From Serilophus lunatus (taxonomy: Eukaryota; Chordata; Aves; Passeriformes; Eurylaimidae): a stretch of DNA of 64,000 bases. The translations under genes and the position numbers were made by a program. The notes under the pieces were generated by a model that worked only from the letters and a program-made list of their open reading frames with translations, did not search any database and was not told where the DNA came from. The DNA lies in contig VXBA01001485.1 in the NCBI GenBank assembly GCA_013399895.1, forward strand, positions 194,713-258,712, in the 5' to 3' direction. Of the stretch, positions 42,765 to 54,945 are shown one piece after another. Numbering within the stretch: position 1 is the first letter of the stretch; each line of letters begins with the position of its first letter.

Positions 42765-43780
42765 CTGGTGGGTTAACATCTGCTGAGTGTCCACCAAGCT
42801 GTTCTCTCATTCCCAAAAGGACAGGGGGAGGAAAATAAGGTGAAAAAGTTCATGAGACACAGCAAAGAGAAGGAGGTCACCCACCAATTAATATCATAAG
42901 AAAAACAGACTCAACTGGGGGAAAATGAATTTTATTTATTGCCAATTAGGAATTGAGTAGGATGATGAGAAACAAGGACAAAACTATAAACCTTCACACA
43001 CAGCCCCCTCTTAGCAGGCTCAGCTTCACTCCTTTTTTCATGAATTTTCTTGTCCTGGGCCATGCAGAGGGATGAAGAATAGGGGTTCTGGCAAATCTAT
43101 AACACTTTGCTGCTCCTTTCTCCTCATGCTTTTTCCCTTCTCCAGTGTGGGTCATTTCCACTGAGAACAGTTCTTCAGGAATAGACTGTATCAGTGTAGG
43201 GTCTCCAGGGAACGTGATTCCTGACAGAATCTTCTTCAGCATAATCTCTCCATGGGCTGCAGCTTCCTTAGGCATCTGCACCTGCTGCAGCATGGGATCA
43301 TCTAGCAGTGTTGATATCTGCTCCATCATGGTCTTCATCAAAACAAGAAGGAGAATCTCTGCTCCGGCACCCAGAGCATCTCCTCTACCTCCTTTATTGT
43401 CTTTGATACCTGCAGAGCTGTTTCTTTCCTGTTCTTCTCAATTTTCTTTCATACAGCTGCTGTGCAGTGGTTTTTCCCACTTTCTTAAAGGTGCTGTGCC
43501 ACCAGCATCACTGACGGGCTCAGCTTTGGGCAGTGGTGGGCCTATTTTGACTGTCCGACATAGTGGCAGCTTCTGGTGTCTTCTCACAGAGGCCATCTCT
43601 GCAGCACACCCTCCTCCCTGCAGCTGTGCCACATCAACCCAATACAGCTCTACAATGTCTGGCAAGAGGAGACAAGAAGGGAGAGCCTGTATGTTTTCCT
43701 AGTGGCAGCTGAAGAGTTACTACATGGAGCTACTTCTGAACTGAGGTCCCAGGCTTCCCCTAGTTCCACTCAGGCAGACT
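42765..43780 (-). mobile_element. Solo LTR, avian endogenous-retrovirus LTR type B
   Basis: This is the reverse complement of a long, GC-richer avian LTR. On the plus strand it opens ctggtgggttaacatctgctg and continues through aaaacagactcaactggggg, ctgctccggcacccagagcatc and ctgacgggctcagctttggg. It reaches cacatcaacccaatacagctc near 43650. The last ~120 bases (43655-43780) lie beyond where I expect the LTR to end, but they recur in the copy at 52.9 kb, so they belong to this subfamily. Open frames here are LTR shadow frames, not genes. Confidence 0.8.
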
Positions 43781-46054
43781 ATGAAGGTTGTGGTTGGTGG
43801 TTAGGGGAAGGAGAGGTAGATCTCTGAGACCTACAATGAAAGATCAAAGAAATTAAGAAATGATTCAAATATGTTTTCTTGAATGTATCAGTTGTAGGGA
43901 AGTGGTAGTCTAGAGGGGTTCTGTCTTGGGAGTGCTGGCTGTCAGTGGCGGATGCTTGCTTTGCCGTAGGGCACATAACAGCTTGTGCTGGCCTTGGCTG
44001 GAGGCCACCACTAGAGAGAAGACTCACTCTTTCAGAGAATCAGCTGAGAGACTGACTATCTGCTGCAGCCCATGAATGACTCCTGCTGCAGAAGATGCAT
44101 GAATATGATTATTTTCCCCCTCTGGCAACGCTTAGAAACCTTTGGCTATTTTCTTGATCAGATGATCTCGTGCTTGAACAAAATGCATGTATGAAAAGAC
44201 CCTGCAGGAACTGGAAGAATATGAGAAGATTTACACTAAAGAAGAGGTGAAGGCTGCATGTTAGCTAGGAGAAAAAATGCAGAAGAGATACCAGAGGCAT
44301 TCACCTTATGGGAATCCCAGAGGATAAGCAGGATATGAAGGAGAAAGACACTTTGCAGTATGTATAGAGTTTGTGGTGCATACATAGAAGTAAAAATATC
44401 CACATGCTGAAGTAGTGACTTTGATTCATATTTTTATGTTCTTGCATCCAAAATGCCTATATTTATATGTCTGGAGACATGTGACTTTGTGAGGGAGAAG
44501 CGTCTTGAGTGAGAAGGGCAAAGTAAAGTTGTGCCAAATATCAAGGTTAAGCTGTGACGATTAGGAGTACTGAGAGGAGGAAAGAAGGGCAATCTCACTA
44601 GCAAGAGATATGTAAGTAAAGATCCATCAGCAGCCCTCCCCAACAGATTCCAGGTGCACAGAGGTAGTGACAGTATGAAAATGGACAACGCCCTGCCCCT
44701 GGGCTGTTTGCCAGTGCTCCTAATGAGCTGCTTCAGAGTAGGCAAATGCCCATGCCACAACGACTCCCCATGGCACAACCATCTGGGCACAGAGACCCAT
44801 CCCAAAAAAAGGATTCAGTCATTTAGACTAGTCTTGCTTCAAATGAAATTCTCATTGCAGCTTCCACTGTGTGGTCCCTTGAAATGCTTCAGCAATAAAT
44901 AAGTAAATGATGGCAAAAACAATTGACTCAACACCTTGTCCCTTCTTGCCTTATGAAATATTGTAGCTCACATATCTGTCAAATAGATCCCTTAGACTCC
45001 AAACTCTAGGTTAAGGCTGTGTATTTTGTGCAGTGCTTAGCACTTCCAGAGAATAAAAATTAAATAATATACAAATCATCTATGTAGAATTTTTTACACT
45101 CCACTCTTTGGCATGGTTTCACATCACCTTTTGAAGTTGATGTCACTAGTATTGAATAGCTTATCAGTGCACCAGAAAAAGATTCAATTTCCTTTCAATA
45201 GCAGCACCTATTTTCAGAAAATCACTTTACATCAATTTCTCTCATTTTTCAAGATTTTTGTTCTCACACTTTCATTCTTACTATTTTTCATTCATCTGAA
45301 TTCAGGGGTAGAGAGAACAGTTAATTATTTTTAATAGCACCTCTCATTAAGAACGTTATTTTGATACTGAAACAACTGTAGTACAATGCTTCTGGCTTTG
45401 AATGCTTTCATCCACTGGTCCTACTCCTTTTCTACTCTGCTGCATGCTAACGTAATTCTTTGTAAACTTACCGACCTTAAGAAATTAAAAGGATACTGCA
45501 AGAGACCATGAGTATGAAAGGAGAAGTTGTTGTGATCATCCTGTGGAAAGTGAAAAATCCTGATTATGATTTAAATCATGCTGATATCAGTCAGGATTAT
45601 TTAAATTGATAAAAATGTAGTAACACTGATTTAAAGAACTGCCATATTACTTTAGAATCGGTGTCCTTTTATAACAGTATCTTATGTGTAACATTAACTG
45701 ATACAGGCTTAATAGGGAAGAGCAGGAGAAGCTAAGCAGTCCTTCATTTATCTTTAAGGGACTTTGTAGAGGTTCTTTCTTACTGAGTCCTGTTACCTCC
45801 TGACAATCAGGGCTTTAAGGTTTCTAAACTGAAGATTTTATAGAAAGCCTTGTGTTGAAGAGTTGCCTACTGTTGTTATTTCCTTATACTTACTTCCAGT
45901 GTCTGCATCATCCTATGCAAATGAGCTGTATAATCCCATTCTAAGAAAGTAATTTATTGAGTTTGTTTTAAATATTATTTTATAGCAATCGTTCCTTGGC
46001 ACTTCTCTAAGGAAAAAAAAAAAAAAAGATGGGAAAATAGTTTGCCTTGCCATA
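43781..46054. other. Intergenic stretch, no gene recognised
   Basis: Between the type-B LTR and an ancient CR1. A segment near 44035-44100 (ctgctgcagcccatgaatgactcc) weakly resembles the sense strand of the type-B LTR, but too weakly to call. The rest is AT-rich with no recognised family. Confidence 0.4.
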
Positions 46055-46575
46055 TCATCCATGGTTTCATATGCCGTTATAATATTACCCTTCAGTCACC
46101 TCTTTCTGTCTTCCTATATCCTATAGAACAATCCTCCTTGCCACTGTTCTCTCTGCTGCTTCTTATGGCTTTCTGAAAAATAGGACACATGGAATAGGAC
46201 ACCTTTTGTTCAGGTGTAAAACTTGTTTCTGTTCCACTCATTTCTAATCATTCCTAAAATGAAATTTCCCTCTGAGCATGTGAACGATGTTTTCAGGAAA
46301 CTATTCACAAAGACTTTCATATCTCTTTACTGAGTGGTAATAGCTAATTTAGAGCCTAGCATGGTGTATGTGTAGTTAAGGTTATTTTTCCCAGGTGCAC
46401 TGCTTTGCATTTTTTTGATATGGAATTTCATCTGACATTTTATTGGTCAAACAATTAATATTGTGAGATTCTTCTGCAGTACTTTCCAGACATCTTCAGA
46501 CTCTGAGAATTTGATACAGGAACAAACTTTGAATCTGTGCCTTTTAAATTTGATCTCATATTTGTTACTTATTTA
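46055..46575 (-). mobile_element. Ancient CR1 relic (amniote-wide type)
   Basis: The plus strand has ggtttcatatgccgttataa, gagtggtaatagctaattta, ggttatttttcccaggtgca, ctgctttgcattttttt, ggaatttcatctgacatttt and ttgtgagattcttctgcag. This is the recognisable order of an old CR1 reverse-transcriptase region in antisense. Preservation of several blocks in such an old element is notable. Confidence 0.75.
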
Positions 46576-47400
46576 ATATTGTAATGGGTTTCTTCTCCCG
46601 ATATTTGTAACCTGGGCTGCATCATAGGATCTACCGGAGAAAGTACGAAAGTTTGAAACAATGTTTATTTCCTAAGTACGGGTTACTGCAGTAGTAAATG
46701 CTAGGCAATTCTGAAGGAAGGTGCAATTTTCTCATCAATTAGAGCTATGTGTGTGTGGAAAATGCACCAACTTAAATTCATTTCACCTAAGCCCATCTGG
46801 TCTTGTTTATTCAGGGAAAAAAGATCAACTTTTACTAATGCCAGCTTATGCCCATCACTTAGAATAATTCCTGAATTTAAAATGAGTTATTGCTAGTCTT
46901 CTAGGTACTGTACAAGTTAGACCGTCAGTAAGCTTGCATGACATAGTGTTTAAGTGTAATTTATTCTCTTTTTTTGTACTTATTCATTTGAGTATTTTTC
47001 TAAAGCGGCAAAGGAAAGGTTCTCCTCTTTGAGGAGTCTGGCTAGTAGTCACCCATACTGCAAGGGCTGGTTGTTCCCTGAAAGGGAGGGTACACATTAA
47101 GAAAGGTCATTGACCCACATGTTCCTCTACCAGGGACAAGAGGCACACATAAGGGCCTTCTGAATCATGCAGTGCTTAAAAATTGCCTTTTTTATCTGGG
47201 AGTAGGACGATGGTTCAAAATCTTCGGAGTAAACAACATCCATAGTAACAATGACACCCCGCCTGCAGTTGAACACTGTAGTGAAAGTGAAATTAGTGTG
47301 GAATGAGACAGGAAGAAACCAGAAGAACATGAGGAAACTCAATTTAGATAATTGCAAATATTTGGAATGTGAATTCTTATGAATAAAAATTTGTTTTCCC

Positions 47401-47530
47401 TAAATAAATAAATAAATAACCCCCCAAAAAAACAAAACCAAACAAACCATGGTTTCTTTGGATTATGTTAAAAAAACCCAAATAAAAAACTCCAACCAAA
47501 ACCACAAAAAACCCCCAAAAAACAAAAAAT
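47401..47530. repeat. A/C-rich low-complexity tract
   Basis: AAAT units (47404-47418) lead into alternating A and C runs with almost no G. No gene seen. Confidence 0.85.
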
Positions 47531-49289
47531 TGAAAACACTACACTATTTCCATAAAAAAGTTCCTCCCTCAACATTTTTGTACTTTGAGGTTATTTTAAC
47601 CAATGGTTGATGGAAAATATCTTTCATTTTCTTACCAGTTCTCATTAAAATGTTTTGCTATAACCTCTGTGACATAATCTACACAGCAGAGTAAGGAAGA
47701 TATCAGAACAGTATAAAGAATGGCCTCTGTTCACTACCCAGAGCATTTTGCTGTATTTACCTAATTGTGATTTCCTGTAAAAAACACCCTGAAGTTCATC
47801 TTTATTTGAAGGTGATAGTTTTTAGCTCATTTCTCTTGTTCACTTCTCTGGTGCTGTCATCTGCATGAAGGGGTGAGCTGTTTTCTGTGTGGCTTGTGCC
47901 ACCACTATCAGAGAATCAGCACATTAGCTCCAGCTGCAAAAGCCTCAATATTGATGATGCTGGATGAGCAATAAAGACAATTCCAGATCCAGGAAGAGAA
48001 AAGGAATGTTGACATTGCCAAAAGGAAGCCTCTGCCGTGTTTTTTTAATTCATGAAGTAAAGAGAATTTGATAAAAAATATTTTAAGCATGGTAAGCAAG
48101 AAAACTTCAATGCTATTTGTACAAAATCAGACTTATAGAATGTAACTACAGATTGATACATTAAATGGGTAATAAAAATTATTTTTATTGACGTTTATTA
48201 CCAATAGAAATGACACTTTTCACCTATGTCCCAGTTCCAAAGAGATCTGTATCTGCAAGAGAAATAGGCTGCTATCGTACCATATATATTTTTATATTGA
48301 AGCATTATTTACTTACATGAAGCCATTTCTCAATTGCAGGAAAAAAAGTAAGAGCAAGTAATGTAATGCTTTTCTTAAAAAAACCCAACACCCACACACT
48401 CTATTTTCTGCTTAATTTTCACATTAATTAGAGATCATACAATATTGCTTGGATTAAAAGATGCATTTTCAGCCCACAGTTTTGGCCTTTCTGTATTCAA
48501 ACCTGTGTTATTCTCTCTGTGGTAGGGTTAAAGTTTATCTCAAATAAATCTGTCTCTTTGGCTCAGCTCGAGCTGGCTTCCAGCCCCCGTTCACCACACT
48601 GCAAAAGCTGCAGACTAGATAATTGCTGTCATTCAGCTATGGCCATGTGCTGTGTTTGCAGAACCAGAATCTGTTTTCTTAGAAAATCAGAACAGTCTTT
48701 GATGCCTTAAATGCTGTAAGCATACCTGGTATTTTTTCAAAAGTGTAAGTACATATAAGTATTCTGATAGTCAAGACATGTCTGTTTTTATCCAGTTATT
48801 TCTTCTTAAAAATATATATAATGAAAATACATTATCCTAGCCAGCATAAAGGCGAGTATATCTGTTGAATTTCTAGGTAAAGTTATATGAAAGAAATCAG
48901 TGCTGTAATTATGTAATCTAGAGCTAAAATCCCTCAAAAGAAATTAGTTTTTAAGATGTTGGTTTATTTAATATATGATATACAATGATTCATACCCTGT
49001 GAAGCTAAGGATTATTGGTAGGAACTTTACCGATGAAGCATCTTTTAAAATAGGCCAGATTGCGTCCTAAAAATTGATGTATACATACTTATAAAAATTA
49101 CCCAACATACATTTTATTTTTCTCAGGTTTGTGCTGTGCTAAATAACTCTGTAATCTGTAAGTAAGCACAAGGAAAGCAGAGGTGCCTTTAGGGGAAGAA
49201 AATGCTGCTTTGTGAAAAGGTGAAATTATCTAACCTTATGTCATTTAGAGCACTTTAAAAATAATCTATAAGTGGTCCTTACTAAAGCA

Positions 49290-49830
49290 CATCATGTGGT
49301 CATTGAATTAGAAGTGTAGGGATGGAATAGATTCCAAAGGTTATATAGTCCAGTCCTCTGGCTCTGGCAACGATCAAATACGCTAGAGCTTCCTACAGAG
49401 ATTTTTGTCTGGTACTTTATTTTTTTTAGAATTTCTGCCACAAGACTCTCTGAGGGTGTCCTGTTCAAGCTTTTTCCTCTCAAATTTTTTTTGTTAATAT
49501 CTGACCTATATAGTTTTCACTGCAAGCTATACTGGGTTCTTTTTGCCTTTCTTTCTTTCACATGAACAATTGCTAGCAATTGATAATTCTTTCCTATTAA
49601 GAATCTTCCATATCCTAGAAGATCTGTCAAGTCTTTGCTTCCCTAGACTAAAAGAAACCCTTTTGCTGCAGTCTTCCCTCATGCTAATGCATTCTGAGCT
49701 CTCTTCTCGTTGTTGCTGTTTTCTGCTGTTCTCTTTCTTCCAGAGTGACTATATGTGTTTTGGAGTATGGCACTGAAAGCACTGCTTCAGCTGCATTCTC
49801 CCTGGAAACAAGTAGAAGAAAATATCTTAC
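49290..49830 (-). mobile_element. Ancient CR1 relic (amniote-wide type)
   Basis: The plus strand has aggttatatagtccagtcct at the 3'-end side. It then has taatatctgacctatatagtt, acaattgctagcaattgata, gaagatctgtcaagtctttg and ccctagactaaaagaaaccc. These correspond in order to an old CR1 3' region, heavily diverged. Confidence 0.6.
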
Positions 49831-50105
49831 CTGCAAATTCTTGACAACAGATTTTCCCTTTCCTTCTTTTGCAGTAATACTGCACTGTTGACTCACAGGT
49901 CATTTCTAATACACTTAAACTTTCAGGTCCTTTTCCTCATTTGGCATTTTAATTGTTCATTTCCCCTTACTAGTTATTTTGCTCTGACCTGTTTTTTTTC
50001 TATTATTATTTTTGATTCTAATTTATATCTTTATTACAACAGTTCTGAACTCCCAAGTTTTTCTCCAGACTTCTGTAACACTAACACATCCTGGTTTCAT
50101 CTATC

Positions 50106-50245
50106 TTTTTATTTTATTTTATTTTATTTTATTTTATTTTATTTTATTTTATTTTATTTTATTTTATTTTATTATTTTATTTTATTTTATTTTATTTTAT
50201 TTTATTTTATTTTATTTTATTTTATTTTATTTTATTTTATTTTTT
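50106..50245. repeat. (TTTTA)n pentanucleotide array, about 26 units
   Basis: Twelve perfect ATTTT units (50111-50170), a three-base ATT interruption, then fourteen perfect units (50174-50243). The open frames across it (ILFYF repeats) are repeat artefacts. It lies about 230 bases left of the LTR at 50478. Confidence 0.98.
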
Positions 50246-50477
50246 AATGAAAATGTTGAGTGGAGTTGAGTCTGGAATCTCTGAGGGAGCCAGTTTGAAA
50301 GAAAATGCCCATTTGATACTGATAGCTATTATTTGAGAAGAGCTTTCCAAGAAGTCACACGCATTTTTTTTTTATCTAGATGACATTTCCCTTATTTTCC
50401 TATGAGAATTTAACATGAAAGAAATATAACATTTCTTAACTGTACTCAAAATACAGCAAATTTATTCCTCTTCCTTT

Positions 50478-51061
50478 TGTCATGGTTTAACCCTAGCCAG
50501 AAACCAAGCCCCCCACGGCCACCTGCTCACTCCCCCACCAGTCGGATGAGGAAGAGAACAGGAAGTGTAAAAATTAAAAAACTCATGGATTGAGATAAAG
50601 ACAATTCAATAAGGAAAGCAAAAGCCACACATGCAAGCAAAGAATTCATTCACCACTTCCCATGGGCGAGCAGGTATGCTTAGCCATCCCTGGGAAAGCA
50701 GAGTTCCATCAGGTGTAATGAGCGCTTGGGAAGATGAACACCATCCCTCTGAAACTCCTCTCCTCCCTTCTTCTGCCCCCAGCTACATAGGCAGAGCATG
50801 ACACTTTATGGTTTGGAATCTCCCCTGGGTCATTTGGAGTTAGCTGTCACAGCTATGTCCCCTCCTAGCTCCCTGTGCACCTCTAACCCACTCTCTGGTG
50901 GGGTGAGAGGCAGAAAAGGCCCTGGCTCTGTGTAAGCCCTGCTCAGCAGTAATGAAAACATCTGTATGTTATTAACACTGTTCCCAGCAAAAATTCAAAA
51001 CACAGCCCCCCACCAGCTACGGTAAAGAAAATTAACCATACCCCCAGCCAAAGCCAGCACA
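50478..51061 (-). mobile_element. Solo LTR, avian endogenous-retrovirus LTR type A
   Basis: Read on the minus strand it begins with a tgtgctggctttggctggg-type end and finishes with ggctagggttaaaccatgac. In between are agtaatgaaaacat…gttattaacactgtt, ggtggggtgagaggcagaaaaggcc, and cattcaccacttcccatgggc (all quoted as on the plus strand). It is much better preserved than the copy in intron 2. No gag, pol or env sequence flanks it. A clear target-site duplication was not found by eye. Confidence 0.85.
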
Positions 51062-52919
51062 CTCAGTATTCTACCTACCTTGTCCCAGGAGACTAGGTTG
51101 GCTTGAGATTGTGAAAAATCCACATTATTGCATTTTATTATTCTTTAGGTGTTTCTAAAGACTCTGTATGCACATCTATTCCATCTTAATGCAGTCTGTA
51201 GTTAGGCAAAGTATTCTGTTTTCTTTGGATTCCCCATTATCCCTCTTTTAAAGATACATATTTTCTTCTTTTCTGAGACTATCCCTCTCTAGTATTACTT
51301 CTCACCTGTAATCACTGATGCTTCAAATACAGTGGTTTTTATTTCTTTATACATTTGGAGGTAAATTTAATTAAGTAGTGGATACTTCAATATATAATAC
51401 TCATTTAGAAATATTAGCTACTGCATCTTAACTAGGGAAATTCAGATGTTGTCCTTCAAATAATTTAGAAAGTTCAAAAGGATCTTGAAAGAATCATCAT
51501 CATGGAACTGGTCTTCAAACTATGTCAGTGGTGTTTTAAATATCAAAAGCCTGCTTTATACAAGTAGCCAGGACACTTTTAAAGCTGTTTTTTCACAGTT
51601 CTTTGGAAGTATTTAATTTTTTATTCCTTGAAATGTTTTCTTATTGTGTTGTCTTGTAAGGTAAGGAGCTAAAGCAACAGTTCAATAAAGCAGTATTTCA
51701 GGAAAAATCTTGAGTGGTGGGAAGAAGACGTGTAATGCCCGAGGTGAACAGATTATTTCTTTAGAGTTATTTTGAACATGTTCATGTTGTACATGCACCT
51801 GGTGCACTTAGCACATGTAAACTTTGCACAAGGATTTTATATTCAGATCAGGTAAACTTCCAGCCAAATACACTCATGAATACAGAAGTAATTACTGAGC
51901 TCTAAGGACATGTTGCAATGACATTATCATTTGTCAGCAGGATACCAGTGACTGCTGTCATGGAAAATTTACATTAGCATCATTGTTAAATAGTCTGTTT
52001 ACTAGTTTCTTAATGACCTGCAGCAAACACTGATTTAAACTACTTTATGAAGTTCAGTGTTGCAGGCTGCAGTTATGTTGAATGTATTCTTATAGGTTAA
52101 TGATATTAAGATGGAATGAACAGCAACTGTCATGCCATATGCAACCAAATCATCTGTGAATAGGTCTAGGTGGCAGTTGTTTCTGTGATGTCAGTGCAGA
52201 CTAGAGATATAAAGTTAATTCTAAAATATGTACTTAAAATGCAAGTAGCCAGATACCTGTATGAGCATGAAGATCAGGGAGGACTCCAAAAATCCGTCTT
52301 AGGAAAAGCAGAACTTAGTAAGCCAAAGCTGCCAAGAATCATTCCCTATAGCCTCCTGCCCAGATCAGAAGCTTCTAGGACAGCAGTGTGGACAAATTGA
52401 AACATATGTGGTTTTCTTATTAATTTCATCTTAAGAGTTATTCAGGAAACACAGAAAAGAATTATTTTCTTAGGTTTCACTGGCAATTGTCTGCTACTCG
52501 ACAGCTGAGAATTTGGAACTTTCTTTTTAATTTTCACAAGTTATTATTTGTTCTATAGTAATATGTTTCTGGAATGTTTTAATTAAGAACTATTAATTGA
52601 AAAAATAGGCACGGTTTCTGATGATGCATGACGAATTTTACGTGTATTAAGTATTTGTGAGAATTATTTGTCTGAGCTGTCAAAATCAGCTGGAGCAAAA
52701 ATCAGACTTAAGACTGTTATTGGGTACACCTGATAAAAAGGAAATGTTCTTGTAAAGGACAGTGTACAGTGTATTATTTTATGATTATTTTATTATTCTT
52801 TAGCAAATATAATAAAAAATGTTGGTCTATTTCACTCAAGAGTTAGCAAAATTCATAAAGAGATCTCGACTTCTTAGAATAGTGGAGGATAGGCATTTTG
52901 GTCAGTCCACACTTTTCCC

Positions 52920-53490
52920 TTGCTCCACAGTAGGCTTTCCATGGCAACAACTTTCTTCAGGAAATATCCACTTGCTGTGGTGTGGGGTCCTCCATGGTTA
53001 TGGGTATCCCCTCCACAGTGGACACCAAAGGGCAATCTCAGCTCCAGCACCTGTGACACTGCCTCCTGCTCCTTTTCCACTGACCTTGGTGTCTGCAGGG
53101 CTGTTTCCTTCCCATTTTTCTCACTCTTGTCTCCTGTAGCTGCTGTGCACTGGTCTTTGCCCCTTTATTAAACATTTTAGCAGAGAGATGCCACCATCAT
53201 CACCAATGGGCTCATCTTTGGGCACTGATGGGTCTGTTTCGGAGCTGGAAGAAACTGGCTCTGTTTGATGCAGTGGCAGCTTCTCGTGTCTTCTCATGAA
53301 CGCCAATACTGCAGCACACCCTCCTCTCCCCAAGCTGTGCCACTTCCACCCAGTGCAGCTGTACAATGCCAGGCAAGAAGAGACCAAAACGAAGATTCTG
53401 GTTTGTGGGGTTTCCTGATGACTGCTGGAGAGGTACTGCTGCATGAAGTCACTTCTGAACTGGGGTCCCTGGCTCAGTCCATGACAGAAA
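52920..53490 (-). mobile_element. LTR fragment, type B (second copy)
   Basis: It shares the following blocks with the 42.8 kb copy in the same order: gggctgcag-like Cys/Trp-rich blocks, agctccagcacctgtgacac, accttggtgtctgcagggctg, caatgggctcatctttgggcac, and gtgcagctgtacaatgccagg. It also shares the extension ending acttctgaactggggtccc. It lacks roughly the first 400 bases of the plus-strand order, so it is truncated. The 171-residue minus-strand open frame over it is a product of this repeat. Confidence 0.75.
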
Positions 53491-54774
53491 CCACAGGAGC
53501 AGGAACCATCCTGGAAACAGATGTCTGTAATTCCTCTCTGTGTGTCTGTATATGCCTGTGTGTTTGTTTGTGACAGCTTGCTAATTTTCAGCTGATTATT
53601 TAATGTTATGCAGAGAATGTTCAAAAGGAAACTCATCAGAAAACTTGTGAAGTGTCATGCTCTTTGGTACGTGTTTGAATATTAACAGAAGACATGTAAC
53701 AACTTTATGAAGCAATACATGAATGATGTTATTAATGTGAGAATCTATTATTTTATCTTGAAAAAACTGTTGAGGAATTTTGAAAACTGTTATTCACTCC
53801 TTTTTATTTTCAAAAAGAAAATATGTGTCTGTTGGTGTATAGGTGGTGTTAGCTTTCTAGTCAATAAAATGTCTGAATCCCTCTCATACCTTCACCATTA
53901 CATTCAGTAGGCTTTCTACTTTTAAAAAAAATTCTTTTGTGTAATTTATTAGATTACACAGAACAAATTGTTTATAGAAGGAAACTGATTCTCAAGAAAA
54001 ATGTCTTTGCCTTTATTATGACTAATTACTGCTATTCCATGTGCACAAGATGAAGTATCTTCCCATTTCCATCTTTTAAAGAGTGTTTCACAGTACTGAG
54101 AGCTACTAGAAGCACCAAACAGTTTAGACTTTCACGTTCAATGTTTTTGGACATTTTTAAGATTTAGGCTGCAGTATACTCTCAGAAGAAAAAATGACAG
54201 TCCTAGAAAAATGGTGCTAGTTCAGTCATATAAATCAATGGTACATATATTCAAACTTAATGTGGGAAAATATTTCAAATTTAATGTTTGCTAATGTTAT
54301 TGGCCAATGCATTGTTGTAGTATATTCATCAGATATCCCTCTTGTAAGTCTTTTCCAGCCTGAACTGTTCCATGATTCTGATTGCAAAGATAGATTGAAG
54401 TTTACCACTAAATATTTACTCACTTGAATAATGACTACACTCTGGGTCAGAATCACGCGGAAAATGTCCAAACAGTGGTGTAATGACAATTTACAGAACA
54501 CTATGTCTTGAAAAGAACATATTTAAAATCACAAATGCCGCTCCAATTCCTTGATTTTCACAGTTATATTATAGATCTTTCCTTCTCGTGTAGTGTAACA
54601 CTAAGAACGAAGTAAAAAAGCTGCTCCAACAAGTTAACTACTGACTGTCAAACTGAGAAAAATTTATTTCTCAAGATAGATTATTGCATTTTTAAAATTA
54701 TATGGGAAACTCTTCTTGTAGTTTCTTAAACCTTCCTCTTAATGATCAGTGCCTTTCAAACAGATTTATCCCAG

Positions 54775-54945
54775 AATATGCTGAGTTGGAAGGGAACCAC
54801 AAGGATCATTGAGTCTGACCCTTTGCCTGGCATAGGTCCATCCCCAAGAGTCACACCATATGCCTAAGAGTATCATCCAAACGCTTCTTCGACTCTGTCA
54901 AGTTTGATGCTGTGACCATTCACTTCTCTGGTGAGCACCTACTCT
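54775..54945 (-). mobile_element. CR1 3' fragment
   Basis: The plus strand has gagttggaagggaaccacaa, atcattgagtctgacccttt, and aacgcttcttcgactctgtc, followed by a gtgaccattcacttc-type block. This is the antisense order of a CR1 3' end, about 170 bases, moderately diverged. Confidence 0.75.

Noticed and set aside
44035..44300. A possible plus-oriented type-B LTR fragment (ctgctgcagcccatgaatgactcc and following).
   Set aside because: The similarity is limited to a short block and cannot be separated from chance by eye.
49888..50269. Frames encoding repeated ILFYF, resembling a membrane protein.
   Set aside because: They are direct translations of the (TTTTA)n array.
43000..53490. Two type-B LTRs in the same orientation about 9 kb apart, which is the size of a provirus.
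   Set aside because: The sequence between them contains ancient CR1 relics, a type-A solo LTR and a (TTTTA)n array, with no gag, pol or env similarity. They are independent insertions.
53121..53636. A 171-codon minus-strand frame, among the longest in the upstream region.
   Set aside because: It lies over the type-B LTR fragment and has no domain; the frame is not kept in the sister copy at 42.8 kb.
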